The translations under genes were made by a program, and so were the position numbers. Below are positions 51,285-59,977 of a stretch of DNA of 64,000 nucleotides, piece after piece; positions within the stretch are counted from its first letter, which is position 1; the number at the start of each line of letters is the position of its first letter. The notes below the pieces were generated by a model that worked only from the letters and a program-made list of their open reading frames with translations, was not told the origin of the DNA and did not search any database. The DNA lies in NCBI RefSeq assembly GCF_003977755.1, contig NZ_RQWN01000002.1:124001-188000 (forward strand), written 5' to 3'. The stretch comes from Haloterrigena salifodinae. GTDB taxonomy: Archaea > Halobacteriota > Halobacteria > Halobacteriales > Natrialbaceae.

Positions 51285-54200
51285 ATGGGATCTGAAACGG
51301 GGGTCGTCTACGTCTGCCCCGCTGCCGACGGGACCGTCCGGGAACTGCGCGAACGCGTCGGTCGAGTCGCGGCCGGCGACAGCGTCGCGGACCTGACAGC
51401 CGCTTGCTCGAGTGCCGACTGCGCCGTCGTCGGCGACGGGTCGCCCGACGCCGATCCGGTCGAGTGTTGTCGCCGACTCCGGACCCGGTGGCCCGATCTT
51501 CCGGTAATCGTCTTTCCGGCCGACGGCAGCGAGTCGCTGGCCGGCGCGGTCGTCGCCGCCGGCGCCGACGGCTACGTTCCCCGCGCCGACGGCGTCGACG
51601 CGCTCGCGAGCCGCATCGACGCCCTCCTCGCGGACGACGGAATCGAGGCGCCGCCCGCCGACTCCTCCGGATCCGATTCGGCGACCGCGCTCTCGAGTCA
51701 ACTCGAGTCGTTGATCGACCAATCGCCGTTCGCCATGATCGAGTGGTCCCTCGAGTTCGACGTCGTGAGCTGGAATCCGGCGGCGACGGAGCTATTCGGC
51801 TACGCGGCGTCAGAGGCCCGCGGTCGGTCCGCGACCGAACTGATCGTTCCCGCCGACATTCGAGACGAGATCCGCGAGCACTGGGAGCGCCTACTCGACG
51901 GGGAGTTCGACGGGAACTCCACGTGGCGGACCGACGAGAACGTTCGCAAGGACGGAACGACGATCACCTGCGAGTGGGTCAACACGCCGTTGACCGACGC
52001 CGACGGTGCGGTCGTCAGCGTCCTCTCGTTCGTTCGGGACGTCACCGCCGAACGCAAGCGCGCGAACGCCCTCGAGGCGCTTCAGAAGACGACCCGCGAA
52101 CTGATGCGCGCCGAGTCGCCCGACGAGATCGCCGCGATCGTGACCGACGCGACCGAACACGTTATCGACCGTCCGCTCGCCGCGGTCCGAATCTACGACG
52201 CGGACCGCGGGACGCTCGAACTCGCGGCGGTCAGCGAGTCCCTCGACGCGATCACGAGCGACATCTCCTCGATCGCACCGGACGAGGGAGTGCTCTGGAA
52301 AACCTACGCGGAGGGCGATCCGTCCGTCATCGAGGACGTCAGGTCCGAGCAACTCCCCTACGATCTCAGGATCGACGTCGGGAACGCCGTCGTCCACCCG
52401 CTCGGTGACCACGGGTTGCTGACGGTGGCGTCGGCGGACGACGCCGACCTCGATACCGCGGAGATCCACCTCGTTCACGTCCTCGCCGCGACGGCCGAGG
52501 TCGCGCTCGACCGAGCGACCCGGCAGCGCGAACTCGAGCGGACCCAGACGATCGTCGAGACGGTCGGCGACTGCGTCTATCAGCTCGACACCGAGGGCCG
52601 GTTCGTCGCCGTCAACGACACGATGGCGAATATGTGTAACTACGGTCGCGACGAACTCGTCGGTGAGCACATCTCGACGGTCCTCACCGACGAGAGCGTC
52701 GAGCGCGGATGGCGCCGCGTTCGCCGCCTCCTCTCGGACGACCGACGCGTTGCGACCTACGAGGTGACGCTGGTGGGGCGCGACGGCGAGCGCACACCGG
52801 CCGAGGTCAACACGGCCCTGTTGCGCTCGGACGGCGAAATCGCGGGCTCGGTCGGCATCATTCGCGATATCAGCGAGCGCAAGCGGATGGAACGGGAACT
52901 GGTCGAACGGAAGGCGAAGATCGAGCGCCTCCACGAGGTCGCCTCCCGCCTCGAGAACTGCCGGACCCGACGGGAGATTTACGACTGCACCGTCGAGGCG
53001 GCCGAAGACGTCCTGAACTTCGACGTCTGCGTCGTCAAGCGCCTCGAGGGCGATCACCTCGTCACGGCGGCCCTCTCTTCGAAACTCGATGCCGAGTTCG
53101 ACCGGCGGATGGGAATTGACGAGGGGATCGCCGGCAAGACGTATCGAACGGGGGAGACATACCGGATCGACGACCTCCGGACGGCGCCCGACGCCGCGCC
53201 GGTCGACGGCACGCTGCGCTCCGTGCTGTCCGTCCCGATCGGCAAACGGGGCGTGTTTCAGACGGTCTCGACGGCGGTCGGCTCGTTCAGTCGGGAGGAC
53301 GAGGAGCTGGCGGAGCTCCTGTTGTCACACGTCACCGACGCGCTCGATCGACTCGCGTTCGAGGAGCAGTTGCGGGCGGAACGCGACCGGTTCGCGGCGC
53401 TGTTCGAGAACGTCCCCGACGCCGTCGTCAGCGCGCGCCAGACCGCCGGCGACGCAATCGTCGAGGCGGTCAATCCGGCGTTCGAACGGACGTTCGGCTA
53501 CGAGGAGTCGGCGGTCGTCGGTCGGTCCCTCGATCAGATCATCGTACCCGCGAACAGGAGCGCGGAGGCGGAAGCGCTCACCCGCCGCGGCGGCGACGGC
53601 GAGACCGTCGAGACCGAGGTCAAGCGGCGGACCGACGACGGGCTGCGCGATTTCATGATGCGGATCGTTCCCGTCGACCGTGGCGAGTCGACCGACCACA
53701 CGTTCGGCCTCTACACCGATATAACCGACCAGAAACAGCGCCAGAAGCGCGTCGAAATTCTAAACCGCGTCCTGCGCCACGACATGCGAAACGGCATGAA
53801 CATCATCGACGGCTGCGCCGAGATGCTCGCCGACGCCGTCGGCGACGACGCTATCGAGTACGCGACGACCATTCAGCAGCGGGCCGGCGAACTCGTCTCG
53901 CTCGCCGAGAAGACCCGCACCGTCGAGCGCGTTCTGGAGCGCGAGCCGACGACGACGGGCCCGACCGACGTCGCCCGGACGATCGCGGCAACCGTCGATC
54001 GCCTCGAGGCCGAGTACCCCGCTGTCACCGTCTCCTGTTCGGTTCCCGACCGGCTGTTCGTCCGGATCGACGCCTCGCTCGAGACCATCCTCTACCAAGT
54101 GCTCGAGAATGCCGTCGAACACCACGACGGGGCGGCGCCGACGATCGAGGTCTCGGTCTGCCACCGGAGCGACGACGGGATGCTCTCGCTGTCGGTCGCC

Positions 54201-54443
54201 GACGACGGTCCCGGAATGCCCGACGAGGAGCGGGAACTGCTCCAGGGCGACCGGGAGATCACGCAACTGCGCCACGCCAGCGGGCTCGGTCTCTGGCTCG
54301 TCAACCTCGTCGTCACGCAGGCCGGCGGCCAGCTGTCCTTCGACGCGAACGAGCCGCGGGGGACCGTCGTCACGCTCGAGATTCCGCGCGCCGACACGGA
54401 ATCGGTGCGACCGACCGGCGATGAGGCGGCTACCGGCGACTGA
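51285..54443 (+). CDS. Multi-domain sensor histidine kinase (REC-like, PAS, GAF, PAS, GAF, PAS, HisKA, HATPase)
   Basis: The 1052-residue soluble kinase starts at ATG 51285 with GGAGGGG 9 bases ahead. Domain order: a receiver-like fold lacking a clear phospho-Asp (residues 1-120, ending ADGYVPRADG), PAS (about 145-265), GAF (about 270-410), PAS (about 415-540), GAF (about 550-690), PAS (about 695-820), then HisKA with the phospho-His at 832 in LRHDMRNGMN and HATPase with the N-box ENAVEHHDG and G-boxes DDGPGMPDEE and HASGLGLWLVN. It has no transmembrane segments, so it senses an intracellular or diffusible signal. No response regulator is next to it. The gene is separate from purQ and ends at the hairpin region. 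Confidence 0.9.
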   Translation: MGSETGVVYVCPAADGTVRELRERVGRVAAGDSVADLTAACSSADCAVVGDGSPDADPVECCRRLRTRWPDLPVIVFPADGSESLAGAVVAAGADGYVPRADGVDALASRIDALLADDGIEAPPADSSGSDSATALSSQLESLIDQSPFAMIEWSLEFDVVSWNPAATELFGYAASEARGRSATELIVPADIRDEIREHWERLLDGEFDGNSTWRTDENVRKDGTTITCEWVNTPLTDADGAVVSVLSFVRDVTAERKRANALEALQKTTRELMRAESPDEIAAIVTDATEHVIDRPLAAVRIYDADRGTLELAAVSESLDAITSDISSIAPDEGVLWKTYAEGDPSVIEDVRSEQLPYDLRIDVGNAVVHPLGDHGLLTVASADDADLDTAEIHLVHVLAATAEVALDRATRQRELERTQTIVETVGDCVYQLDTEGRFVAVNDTMANMCNYGRDELVGEHISTVLTDESVERGWRRVRRLLSDDRRVATYEVTLVGRDGERTPAEVNTALLRSDGEIAGSVGIIRDISERKRMERELVERKAKIERLHEVASRLENCRTRREIYDCTVEAAEDVLNFDVCVVKRLEGDHLVTAALSSKLDAEFDRRMGIDEGIAGKTYRTGETYRIDDLRTAPDAAPVDGTLRSVLSVPIGKRGVFQTVSTAVGSFSREDEELAELLLSHVTDALDRLAFEEQLRAERDRFAALFENVPDAVVSARQTAGDAIVEAVNPAFERTFGYEESAVVGRSLDQIIVPANRSAEAEALTRRGGDGETVETEVKRRTDDGLRDFMMRIVPVDRGESTDHTFGLYTDITDQKQRQKRVEILNRVLRHDMRNGMNIIDGCAEMLADAVGDDAIEYATTIQQRAGELVSLAEKTRTVERVLEREPTTTGPTDVARTIAATVDRLEAEYPAVTVSCSVPDRLFVRIDASLETILYQVLENAVEHHDGAAPTIEVSVCHRSDDGMLSLSVADDGPGMPDEERELLQGDREITQLRHASGLGLWLVNLVVTQAGGQLSFDANEPRGTVVTLEIPRADTESVRPTGDEAATGD

Positions 54444-54888
54444 ACACCGAACTTTTTCCGCCTCGTGTTCGCTCGCGCTCACGGCTTCGCCGTTCGCATT
54501 GGCGCGGTTCTCGCTCACTCCGTTCGCTCCGAACCGCGCGACGCTCACTCACCGCTCGTTCTGCTCACGGGCGCGAAGCGCCCTCTGCTTACGGCCTCGG
54601 GCCGTTCGCATGGTATGCGAGATCAGAGGTCTCGCACTATTCGCACGGCTCGCGGGACCGCTGGTCGCGCGCTGGCGCAAAAACGCCCTCAGAAATCTTC
54701 GATTTCTGATGAGCCCGCGAGAGCTCTGCTCTCGCGGACTTCGATGAAAAAGGCCGACAGTTCGGCCGTTAGCCTCGCCGTCGGTCAACCGCTCGCTTCG
54801 CGAACGGATGCTATACCTGTTCGGAGGGGACGTTCGGCCCTCGACTGAGCGGAGACTCGAGTCCGTTCCGCGCTCGAGACGATCGTCG
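54444..54888. repeat. Hairpin array between convergent genes
   Basis: No gene is supported in this 445-base stretch. It contains several perfect hairpins: 54569-54583 (GGGCGCGAAGCGCCC), 54690-54708 (CAGAAATCTTCGATTTCTG) and 54716-54736 (CGCGAGAGCTCTGCTCTCGCG), and less regular ones around 54508-54537 (GCGGTTC with GAACCGC). GCTCACTCCGTTCGCTCC at 54513-54530 is related to the motif in the 25.8 kb region. Such arrays are common in haloarchaeal intergenic regions; this one may end both convergent transcripts. Translated in any frame it gives low-complexity Ser/Arg/Ala strings. Confidence 0.6.
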
Positions 54889-55986
54889 CTACCGCGTCAG
54901 CGGCTGGTTGAAACTGCGATCGCGCTCCATGACGGTCTCCCAGGTCAGTTCGCACTCGCAGGAGACCTGCTCGAACACGGAGGGATCCTGCCGGAGGTCG
55001 AAGTCCTTGATCGCCTTCTGGACGAGGTCGTCACACTCCGTGCAGTTGTGCGGGCCGCGATCGGAGCCGTGGCCGACCGGATCGGAGACGACGATGGCGT
55101 CGGTGTCGGCGGTCTCCTCGAGGACGTGGGCGACCGACCAGAGCCACGGCGGGCGGTAGCCGTCGTTGAAGTAGAGCTCGTCGACCATCGTGTAGCGCTG
55201 GACGTTACAGGGGTTCATTGAGACGGTGTGACAGCCCTCGACGTCGGCGCAGCGCTCGATCGAGGAGATCATGTCCTCGACGGCCTCGGACTCGGTGAGG
55301 AACGGCGGCTTCATCAGGAGGTAGGCCTTGATGCCGGCCTCGGCGTCGTCGGCCTCGGTGTCCGCCGTCGCGGCCTCGGTACAGGCGTCCTCGAAGTCCG
55401 CGAAGTCGAAGTACTTGTTCACGCAGTCGTGGCGGACGCGGTCGGTCGCCGTCTCGAGGCCGATCGCGATGTCCGTGTCGATCCCGTGCCCGGTGAAGTC
55501 GCCGATTTTCTCCCGGTCGACGAAGTCAGGCAGGGACTCGAGGACGATCCGGTCGCGGTCGGCGAACGTCTCGGCGATGGCGCGGCGGGTCTCGGCGCCG
55601 ACCTCGCGCTCGTCGAGGAAGGAGCCGGAGGTGTAGATCTTGATGAGCTCGGCCGGCTCGTCAGCATTTTCGTTTTCGTGTTCCAGACAGACGTCGATCT
55701 GGTCCATCAGGGCCCCGTGGGAGACGCTGCCGCCGTCGACGCTCTCCGCGACGTAGCCGCACATCGTACAGCCGCCGGCGCGGGCCCACCGGCAGCCCCC
55801 CGTGTTCAGAATGATCGTCAGGCTCCGCTTGACGCCGCCGGGAGTGTTGTCCTCGTCGAGCCAGACGCGGGTGGGCTCGTGGGGATCGTAGCTGGCCTCC
55901 TTGCGCGAGCGGATCTCGCGCATAACCTGATTGTGGGCGTCCATGCCCTTGCCCTGCTCGTAGACATCGGGGCTCGGTTTGCTCAT
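54889..55986 (-). CDS. Archaeosine biosynthesis radical SAM protein RaSEA
   Basis: The 365-residue radical SAM enzyme has Cys 65, 73 and 76 in the C-x7-C-x2-C pattern (GGCRWARAGGCTMCGY), which is typical of RaSEA, and contains IKIYTSGSFLDEREVG, GIDTDIAIGLETATDRVRHD, KAYLLMKPPFLTESEAVED and VSMNPCNVQRYTMVDELY. Together with ArcS, RaSEA converts preQ0-lysine-tRNA to archaeosine (G+) at position 15 of tRNA. Additional Cys near the C terminus (HNCTECDDL) may bind zinc. The start ATG 55986 is preferred over one four codons upstream. Confidence 0.93.
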   Translation of the reverse strand: MSKPSPDVYEQGKGMDAHNQVMREIRSRKEASYDPHEPTRVWLDEDNTPGGVKRSLTIILNTGGCRWARAGGCTMCGYVAESVDGGSVSHGALMDQIDVCLEHENENADEPAELIKIYTSGSFLDEREVGAETRRAIAETFADRDRIVLESLPDFVDREKIGDFTGHGIDTDIAIGLETATDRVRHDCVNKYFDFADFEDACTEAATADTEADDAEAGIKAYLLMKPPFLTESEAVEDMISSIERCADVEGCHTVSMNPCNVQRYTMVDELYFNDGYRPPWLWSVAHVLEETADTDAIVVSDPVGHGSDRGPHNCTECDDLVQKAIKDFDLRQDPSVFEQVSCECELTWETVMERDRSFNQPLTR

Positions 55987-56073
55987 TACGAGGGGCAAGC
56001 AGTCCGGCGCGTAAAGCGCCTTCGTCTGGGGTGGGTCGTGACGGCGTTCGCACCGACCGGTTTCGGGACGTCG

Positions 56074-56349
56074 TTAGGACTCGACGACGATATCGCCGTC
56101 CGCGTCGACGCGGACGTCGTAACCGTAGTACGTGAACTGTACCGCCCCCGTGGTCTGCGGGCCGTCGGTGCTCGAGGACTGAAAGAGGGAATCCAGCGCG
56201 TCGGGATCGACGGCGTCGTACAGCGGCGGCAACGATAGCGGATCCGTTCCGTCCAGCGCGGCGACTCGTTCGATGATCGCTAGGCTCGGCTGTCCCTCCG
56301 AAACCGATGTGACGCTGCTTGGTTCATGCATTACCAGACTAGCACGCAT
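56074..56349 (-). CDS. HalOD1 output domain protein
   Basis: The 91-residue protein contains the HalOD1 signature: SLAIIERVAALDGTDPLSL, then YDAVDPDALDSLFQSSST, then VQFTYYGYDVRVDADGD. HalOD1 domains are found as output modules in haloarchaeal signal transduction, but their binding partner is unknown. ATG 56349 or 56331 (six residues shorter) are both possible starts. The gene shares its strand with the Bat-type regulator 89 bases upstream and lies in a group of signalling genes. Confidence 0.8.
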   Translation of the reverse strand: MRASLVMHEPSSVTSVSEGQPSLAIIERVAALDGTDPLSLPPLYDAVDPDALDSLFQSSSTDGPQTTGAVQFTYYGYDVRVDADGDIVVES

Positions 56350-56438
56350 CGACGGCTTCGAACCTATCGTCGTACTCTTCTCCCCTTCATATGGGGGAAC
56401 GTATCTTCGGCGGACGATCGCGGTGCCGGCGATCGGTT

Positions 56439-57107
56439 TCAACCGTCGAACAGGTGTCGAAACACTTTGGCCATAATCCGCCGCAGATGTGTCGACAGCG
56501 TCGACTGCGAGATTCCGAGTTCGTCGGCGACGGCCGCCGCGCTGGCACCCTCCGGTTCGTAGTATCCCATCCGGGCCGCGGTCCGAGCGACCTCCCGCTG
56601 GCGGTCGGTAAGGGGGACCTCGGCGTCGTCGTCGTAGATGGACTGCGCTTTCGGTCCGGTGCTGTACAGTTTCACGAGGTCCCAGCGAATGCCCTCCTCG
56701 CGACAAAACTGCCAGTAGTCGCCGAGGCGCTCCCGATCGGGGGCGTGTAGTCGCAGGTGCCAGCCGCGGTCGGTGTTCCGAATAGAGAGCACTCGCAGCC
56801 CGAGATCGGCGATCTCCGGGGTCGTGAACTTTGCGGCCGAACTGAGGTAGATCTGATACGCGCGACGGTCCGAGAACTCCATCGTCACGTCCCAGTCGTC
56901 GACCGTGTGATCGTCCTCGAGGGCAGATTCGAACGCCGGAAAACTGCAGTTCGAAACCGAATAGAACATGATCGGCCCGGCCCGATCGGACGACCGTAAC
57001 GGTTGTGACTCCGCGGTCAGGTCCACGTCCTCGAGCGTTCGGATCGTCGGTGTCAGCGGGAGATCCGCGTGGGAGATGTTCATCTCGGCGACGAAGCTTC
57101 GCGTCAT
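56439..57107 (-). CDS. Bat-type HTH transcription regulator
   Basis: The 222-residue protein ends in a helix-turn-helix of the bacterioopsin-activator type: LTDRQREVARTAARMGYYEP, then AAAVADELGISQSTLSTHLR, then IMAKVFRHLFDG. The N-terminal 150 residues are a sensory beta/alpha domain found in the same family (SVSNCSFPAFESALEDDHTV, LRLHAPDRERLGDYWQFCRE). It is probably a one-component regulator; ligand and targets are unknown. The start may be at 57107 or at ATG 57083 eight codons later. The HalOD1 gene follows it on the same strand. Confidence 0.84.
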   Translation of the reverse strand: MTRSFVAEMNISHADLPLTPTIRTLEDVDLTAESQPLRSSDRAGPIMFYSVSNCSFPAFESALEDDHTVDDWDVTMEFSDRRAYQIYLSSAAKFTTPEIADLGLRVLSIRNTDRGWHLRLHAPDRERLGDYWQFCREEGIRWDLVKLYSTGPKAQSIYDDDAEVPLTDRQREVARTAARMGYYEPEGASAAAVADELGISQSTLSTHLRRIMAKVFRHLFDG

Positions 57108-57227
57108 CGGTCTTGCCTCGTTGTATCGGGCGCGGGACGGGAACGTGCCGGGCCGTCGCGTCGAGACGCGGCGATGACACTCGGGTTCCCGAAGCAGCCT
57201 CCGGCTGGCCGTCCGTCGGCGACCGTC

Positions 57228-57416
57228 CTAGCCGAGTCGCATCTCCCGGGTTTCGATCGCGTCACAGGCCGGACAGACGAACTGGTAGGTGACGCGGCTC
57301 CCGGTCGTCCGGACGCGCCAGCCCCCTTCCGTGTCCACATAGCCACACGCCGGACATTTAGGGTCAGAATCGAACTTCGCCTTGAGTTGTTCGAAGGGTG
57401 ACCGATAGGTAGACAT
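57228..57416 (-). CDS. HVO_0649-like small zinc-finger protein
   Basis: The 62-residue protein reads MSTYRSPFEQLKAKFDSDPK and then C-P-A-C at about 21-24, followed by GGWRVRTTGSRVTYQFV and a second C-P-A-C near 48-51. The two pairs should bind one zinc ion. It resembles the family I recall as HVO_0649-type zinc fingers, which are widespread in haloarchaea and sometimes influence development or gene expression. ATG 57416 is chosen; the nine residues upstream do not fit. It is divergent from the LOV-Bat gene. Confidence 0.82.
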   Translation of the reverse strand: MSTYRSPFEQLKAKFDSDPKCPACGYVDTEGGWRVRTTGSRVTYQFVCPACDAIETREMRLG

Positions 57417-57526
57417 GTGTTTATCTATGCCGTGGCAACACATAACAACCTAGGGTAGCAGTCCGATCGTTGAACCGTCGGGCCGAGCACCGCGGTTCTT
57501 ACGGCGTTGCCGTTCGAAGGAGGGCT

Positions 57527-59458
57527 ATGAAGAACGCCGATGCGGCGGAGAACGAGGGTCGAGTCGCGCCCGCAGTCGCTGCGCTCGAGGCCGTCGTCGA
57601 CCCCGTCGTCGCCGTCGTCGACGGGACGATCACGTACGCGAACGACGCGGCGCGGACGGCGCTCGACTTGACGTCGTCCGAGGGCGAACGCGGGGCCGGC
57701 GAGTGGGACGCGGCGAGCGCGCTCGAGTCGTGGCCGCGACTCGAGGCGGCCGTCGACGAGACGACCGTCGGGACGGTCCGCCGGGTCCCGCTCGAGGACG
57801 AGCCGTATGACGCGCACGTTCACCGGGACGCCGATGTGGCGACGATCACGTTCGACCGCGAGCGGGAGGACGCCGCAACCGGCGGATCGGAGGGGGAAAC
57901 CGACGGGACGGCGCTCGGCGAGCGCGACCGGACGGTTAAGGATCGCGCGATCAACGAGGCGCCGGTCGGGATCACCATCTCCGATCCGGACCGCGAGGAC
58001 AACCCGCTCGTCTACGTCAACGACGCCTACCAGAAGATCACCGGCTATCACTACGACGAGGTCGTCGGCCGGAACTGCCGGTTCCTGCAGGGCGAGGACT
58101 CTCAGGAGGTCGCCGTCGCCGAGATGGCCGCGGCCATCGACGAGGAGCGACCGGTCACCGTCGAACTGAAGAACTACCGCAAGGACGGCACCGAGTTCTG
58201 GAACGAAGTGACGATTGCCCCCGTCCGCGACGAGGACGGGACGGTCACCAACTACGTCGGCTTCCAGAACGACGTCACGGCGCGCAAGGAGGCCGAACTC
58301 GCCCTCGAGCGCCGCACCGAAGAGCTCGACGACCTCCTGGAGCGCGTGGAGGGGCTAATCCAGGACGTCACGGACGTCGTCGCAAGCTCGACGAACCGTT
58401 CGGAACTCGAGGCCGCGGTCTGTGAGCGGATCGCCGCGGAGGCGGGCTACGACGGCGCGTGGATCGGCGAGCGCAACCCCGCAACGGGATCGATCGACGT
58501 CCGGGCGAGCGCCGGCGCGTGCGACGACCCAGACGGCCCGCCGATCGACGCCGACCACCCCGCCGCCGCGGCCCTCGAGGAGCGCGCCGCCACGACCGAC
58601 GCGCACGAGGGGCGGACTCGCGCCGCGTTCCCGTTGTCGTACAACGGCATCGAGTACGGCGTGCTCACCGTCCGCACCGACCGGGACCGCGAGATCGACG
58701 AGCGAGAGCGGGTAATTCTCTCGGCGCTGGCCCGCGCGGTCGCCAGCGGTGTCAACGCCCGCGAGACCAGCCGCGTGCTCGAGACCGACGCTGTCGTCGC
58801 CGTCGAACTCACGCTGACCGATCGCTCGGTCGCGCCCGTCGCGCTCACCGCGGCTGCCGATTGCCGACTCGAGTACCGCCGGTCGGTCCACCGGACTGAC
58901 GACGAGACCGCGTCGCTGTGTACTGTTACGGGCCCTGAGGCCACCGCGTCCGACCTCGTCGCGGCGGCCGACGCCGCCGACTTGGACTGCCGGGTCGTCC
59001 TCGAGCGCGAGGGGGAGTGTCTGGTCGAACTCGCCGGCGGCGACGACCTCGTCGGCTGGCTCTCCGAGCGGGGTGTTCGCCTCCAGTCGATCGAGAGCGA
59101 GGACGGCCGGGCCCGCGTCACCCTCGAGATCCCGCGCTCGGCCAACGTCCGGTCGATCGTGGAGGCCCTCGAGGACCGCTACCGCGGCACCGACGTCATC
59201 TCCTTCCAGCAGCGCGAGCGCGAGGGCGAGACCCGCCAGGAGTTCGCGGCCCGCCTCGAGCGGGACCTGACCGAGCGTCAGTTCGCCGCGCTGCAGCGGG
59301 CGTACCTGAGCGGTTATTTCGAGTGGCCGCGCCCGACGACGGGCGAGGATCTCGCCCAGTCGATGGGTGTCTCCCGGCCGACGTTCCACGAACACCTCCG
59401 AACGGCCGAAGCGAAGCTGTGTCGGGCGTTCTTCGGAGACACTGAGTCTTCGGGCTGA
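57527..59458 (+). CDS. LOV-domain Bat-type transcription regulator (PAS, LOV, GAF, HTH)
   Basis: The 643-residue protein starts at ATG 57527 after GGAGG. Domains: a short PAS-like region (about 20-100), a LOV domain (about 137-262), GAF (about 285-425), a Bat beta domain (about 425-580), and a Bat-type HTH (LTERQFAALQRAYLSGYFEW, AQSMGVSRPTFHEHLRTAE). The LOV motif GRNCRFLQG has the flavin-reactive Cys at 184, and Asn in LKNYRKDG and FWNEVTIAP and Gln in GFQNDVTARK are in the expected places. It should bind FMN and respond to blue light by forming a Cys adduct, then regulate transcription. The targets are unknown. Confidence 0.9.
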   Translation: MKNADAAENEGRVAPAVAALEAVVDPVVAVVDGTITYANDAARTALDLTSSEGERGAGEWDAASALESWPRLEAAVDETTVGTVRRVPLEDEPYDAHVHRDADVATITFDREREDAATGGSEGETDGTALGERDRTVKDRAINEAPVGITISDPDREDNPLVYVNDAYQKITGYHYDEVVGRNCRFLQGEDSQEVAVAEMAAAIDEERPVTVELKNYRKDGTEFWNEVTIAPVRDEDGTVTNYVGFQNDVTARKEAELALERRTEELDDLLERVEGLIQDVTDVVASSTNRSELEAAVCERIAAEAGYDGAWIGERNPATGSIDVRASAGACDDPDGPPIDADHPAAAALEERAATTDAHEGRTRAAFPLSYNGIEYGVLTVRTDRDREIDERERVILSALARAVASGVNARETSRVLETDAVVAVELTLTDRSVAPVALTAAADCRLEYRRSVHRTDDETASLCTVTGPEATASDLVAAADAADLDCRVVLEREGECLVELAGGDDLVGWLSERGVRLQSIESEDGRARVTLEIPRSANVRSIVEALEDRYRGTDVISFQQREREGETRQEFAARLERDLTERQFAALQRAYLSGYFEWPRPTTGEDLAQSMGVSRPTFHEHLRTAEAKLCRAFFGDTESSG

Positions 59459-59556
59459 CACTGCAGGGCTGAATGCCCGTCTTAACCGACTGTAGCCCGG
59501 CGCTAGCGGTTGGACGGTCGCCGAGGTTTATCTGTCCCTTCGTGATAGACCGGCGT

Positions 59557-59748
59557 ATGTTCCACCTCGTAACGTCGGTACCGCTTCAGGCTGGCGGCGG
59601 GTTCCTGTACTGGGCAGTGATCTTCTTCGTCCTGGCGATCGTCGCGGCCGCCGTCGGCGCTCGCGGTGTCGCGGGGATCTCCATGGAGGTCGCGCGGATC
59701 TTCGTGCTGATCTTCATCATCCTCGCGATCGTCTCCTTGCTCCTGTAG
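59557..59748 (+). CDS. DUF1328 small membrane protein
   Basis: The 63-residue protein starts [20 protein letters not shown] and has two hydrophobic helices, [20 protein letters not shown] and then [19 protein letters not shown], joined by a glycine-rich turn (AGISMEVA). This is the DUF1328/YtjA type found in bacteria and haloarchaea, of unknown function and often stress-induced. It follows the LOV-Bat gene by 98 bases on the same strand, so it is a candidate target, but the spacing and the intervening region suggest an independent start. Confidence 0.82.
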   Translation: MFHLVTSVPLQAGGGFLYWAVIFFVLAIVAAAVGARGVAGISMEVARIFVLIFIILAIVSLLL

Positions 59749-59977
59749 CGGGCGTCGGGCGCCGCGAAATCGGCGGTTCCGGCCGCCGACTCGAGTAGTG
59801 TCAGTTACGACGCCGCAGTATTTGCGACCGCCGATCAATCCGGTACGGTAAGCACGTTGTCCGGACGGCTCCTGACCGCTCGAGCGACGTCGCGATCGAG
59901 CACGTAACCAAATCTGGTTATATTGGGGTGAGAACGACTAACACTGTAGGCGACTAATTGAACGGTGTGGAGTTATC

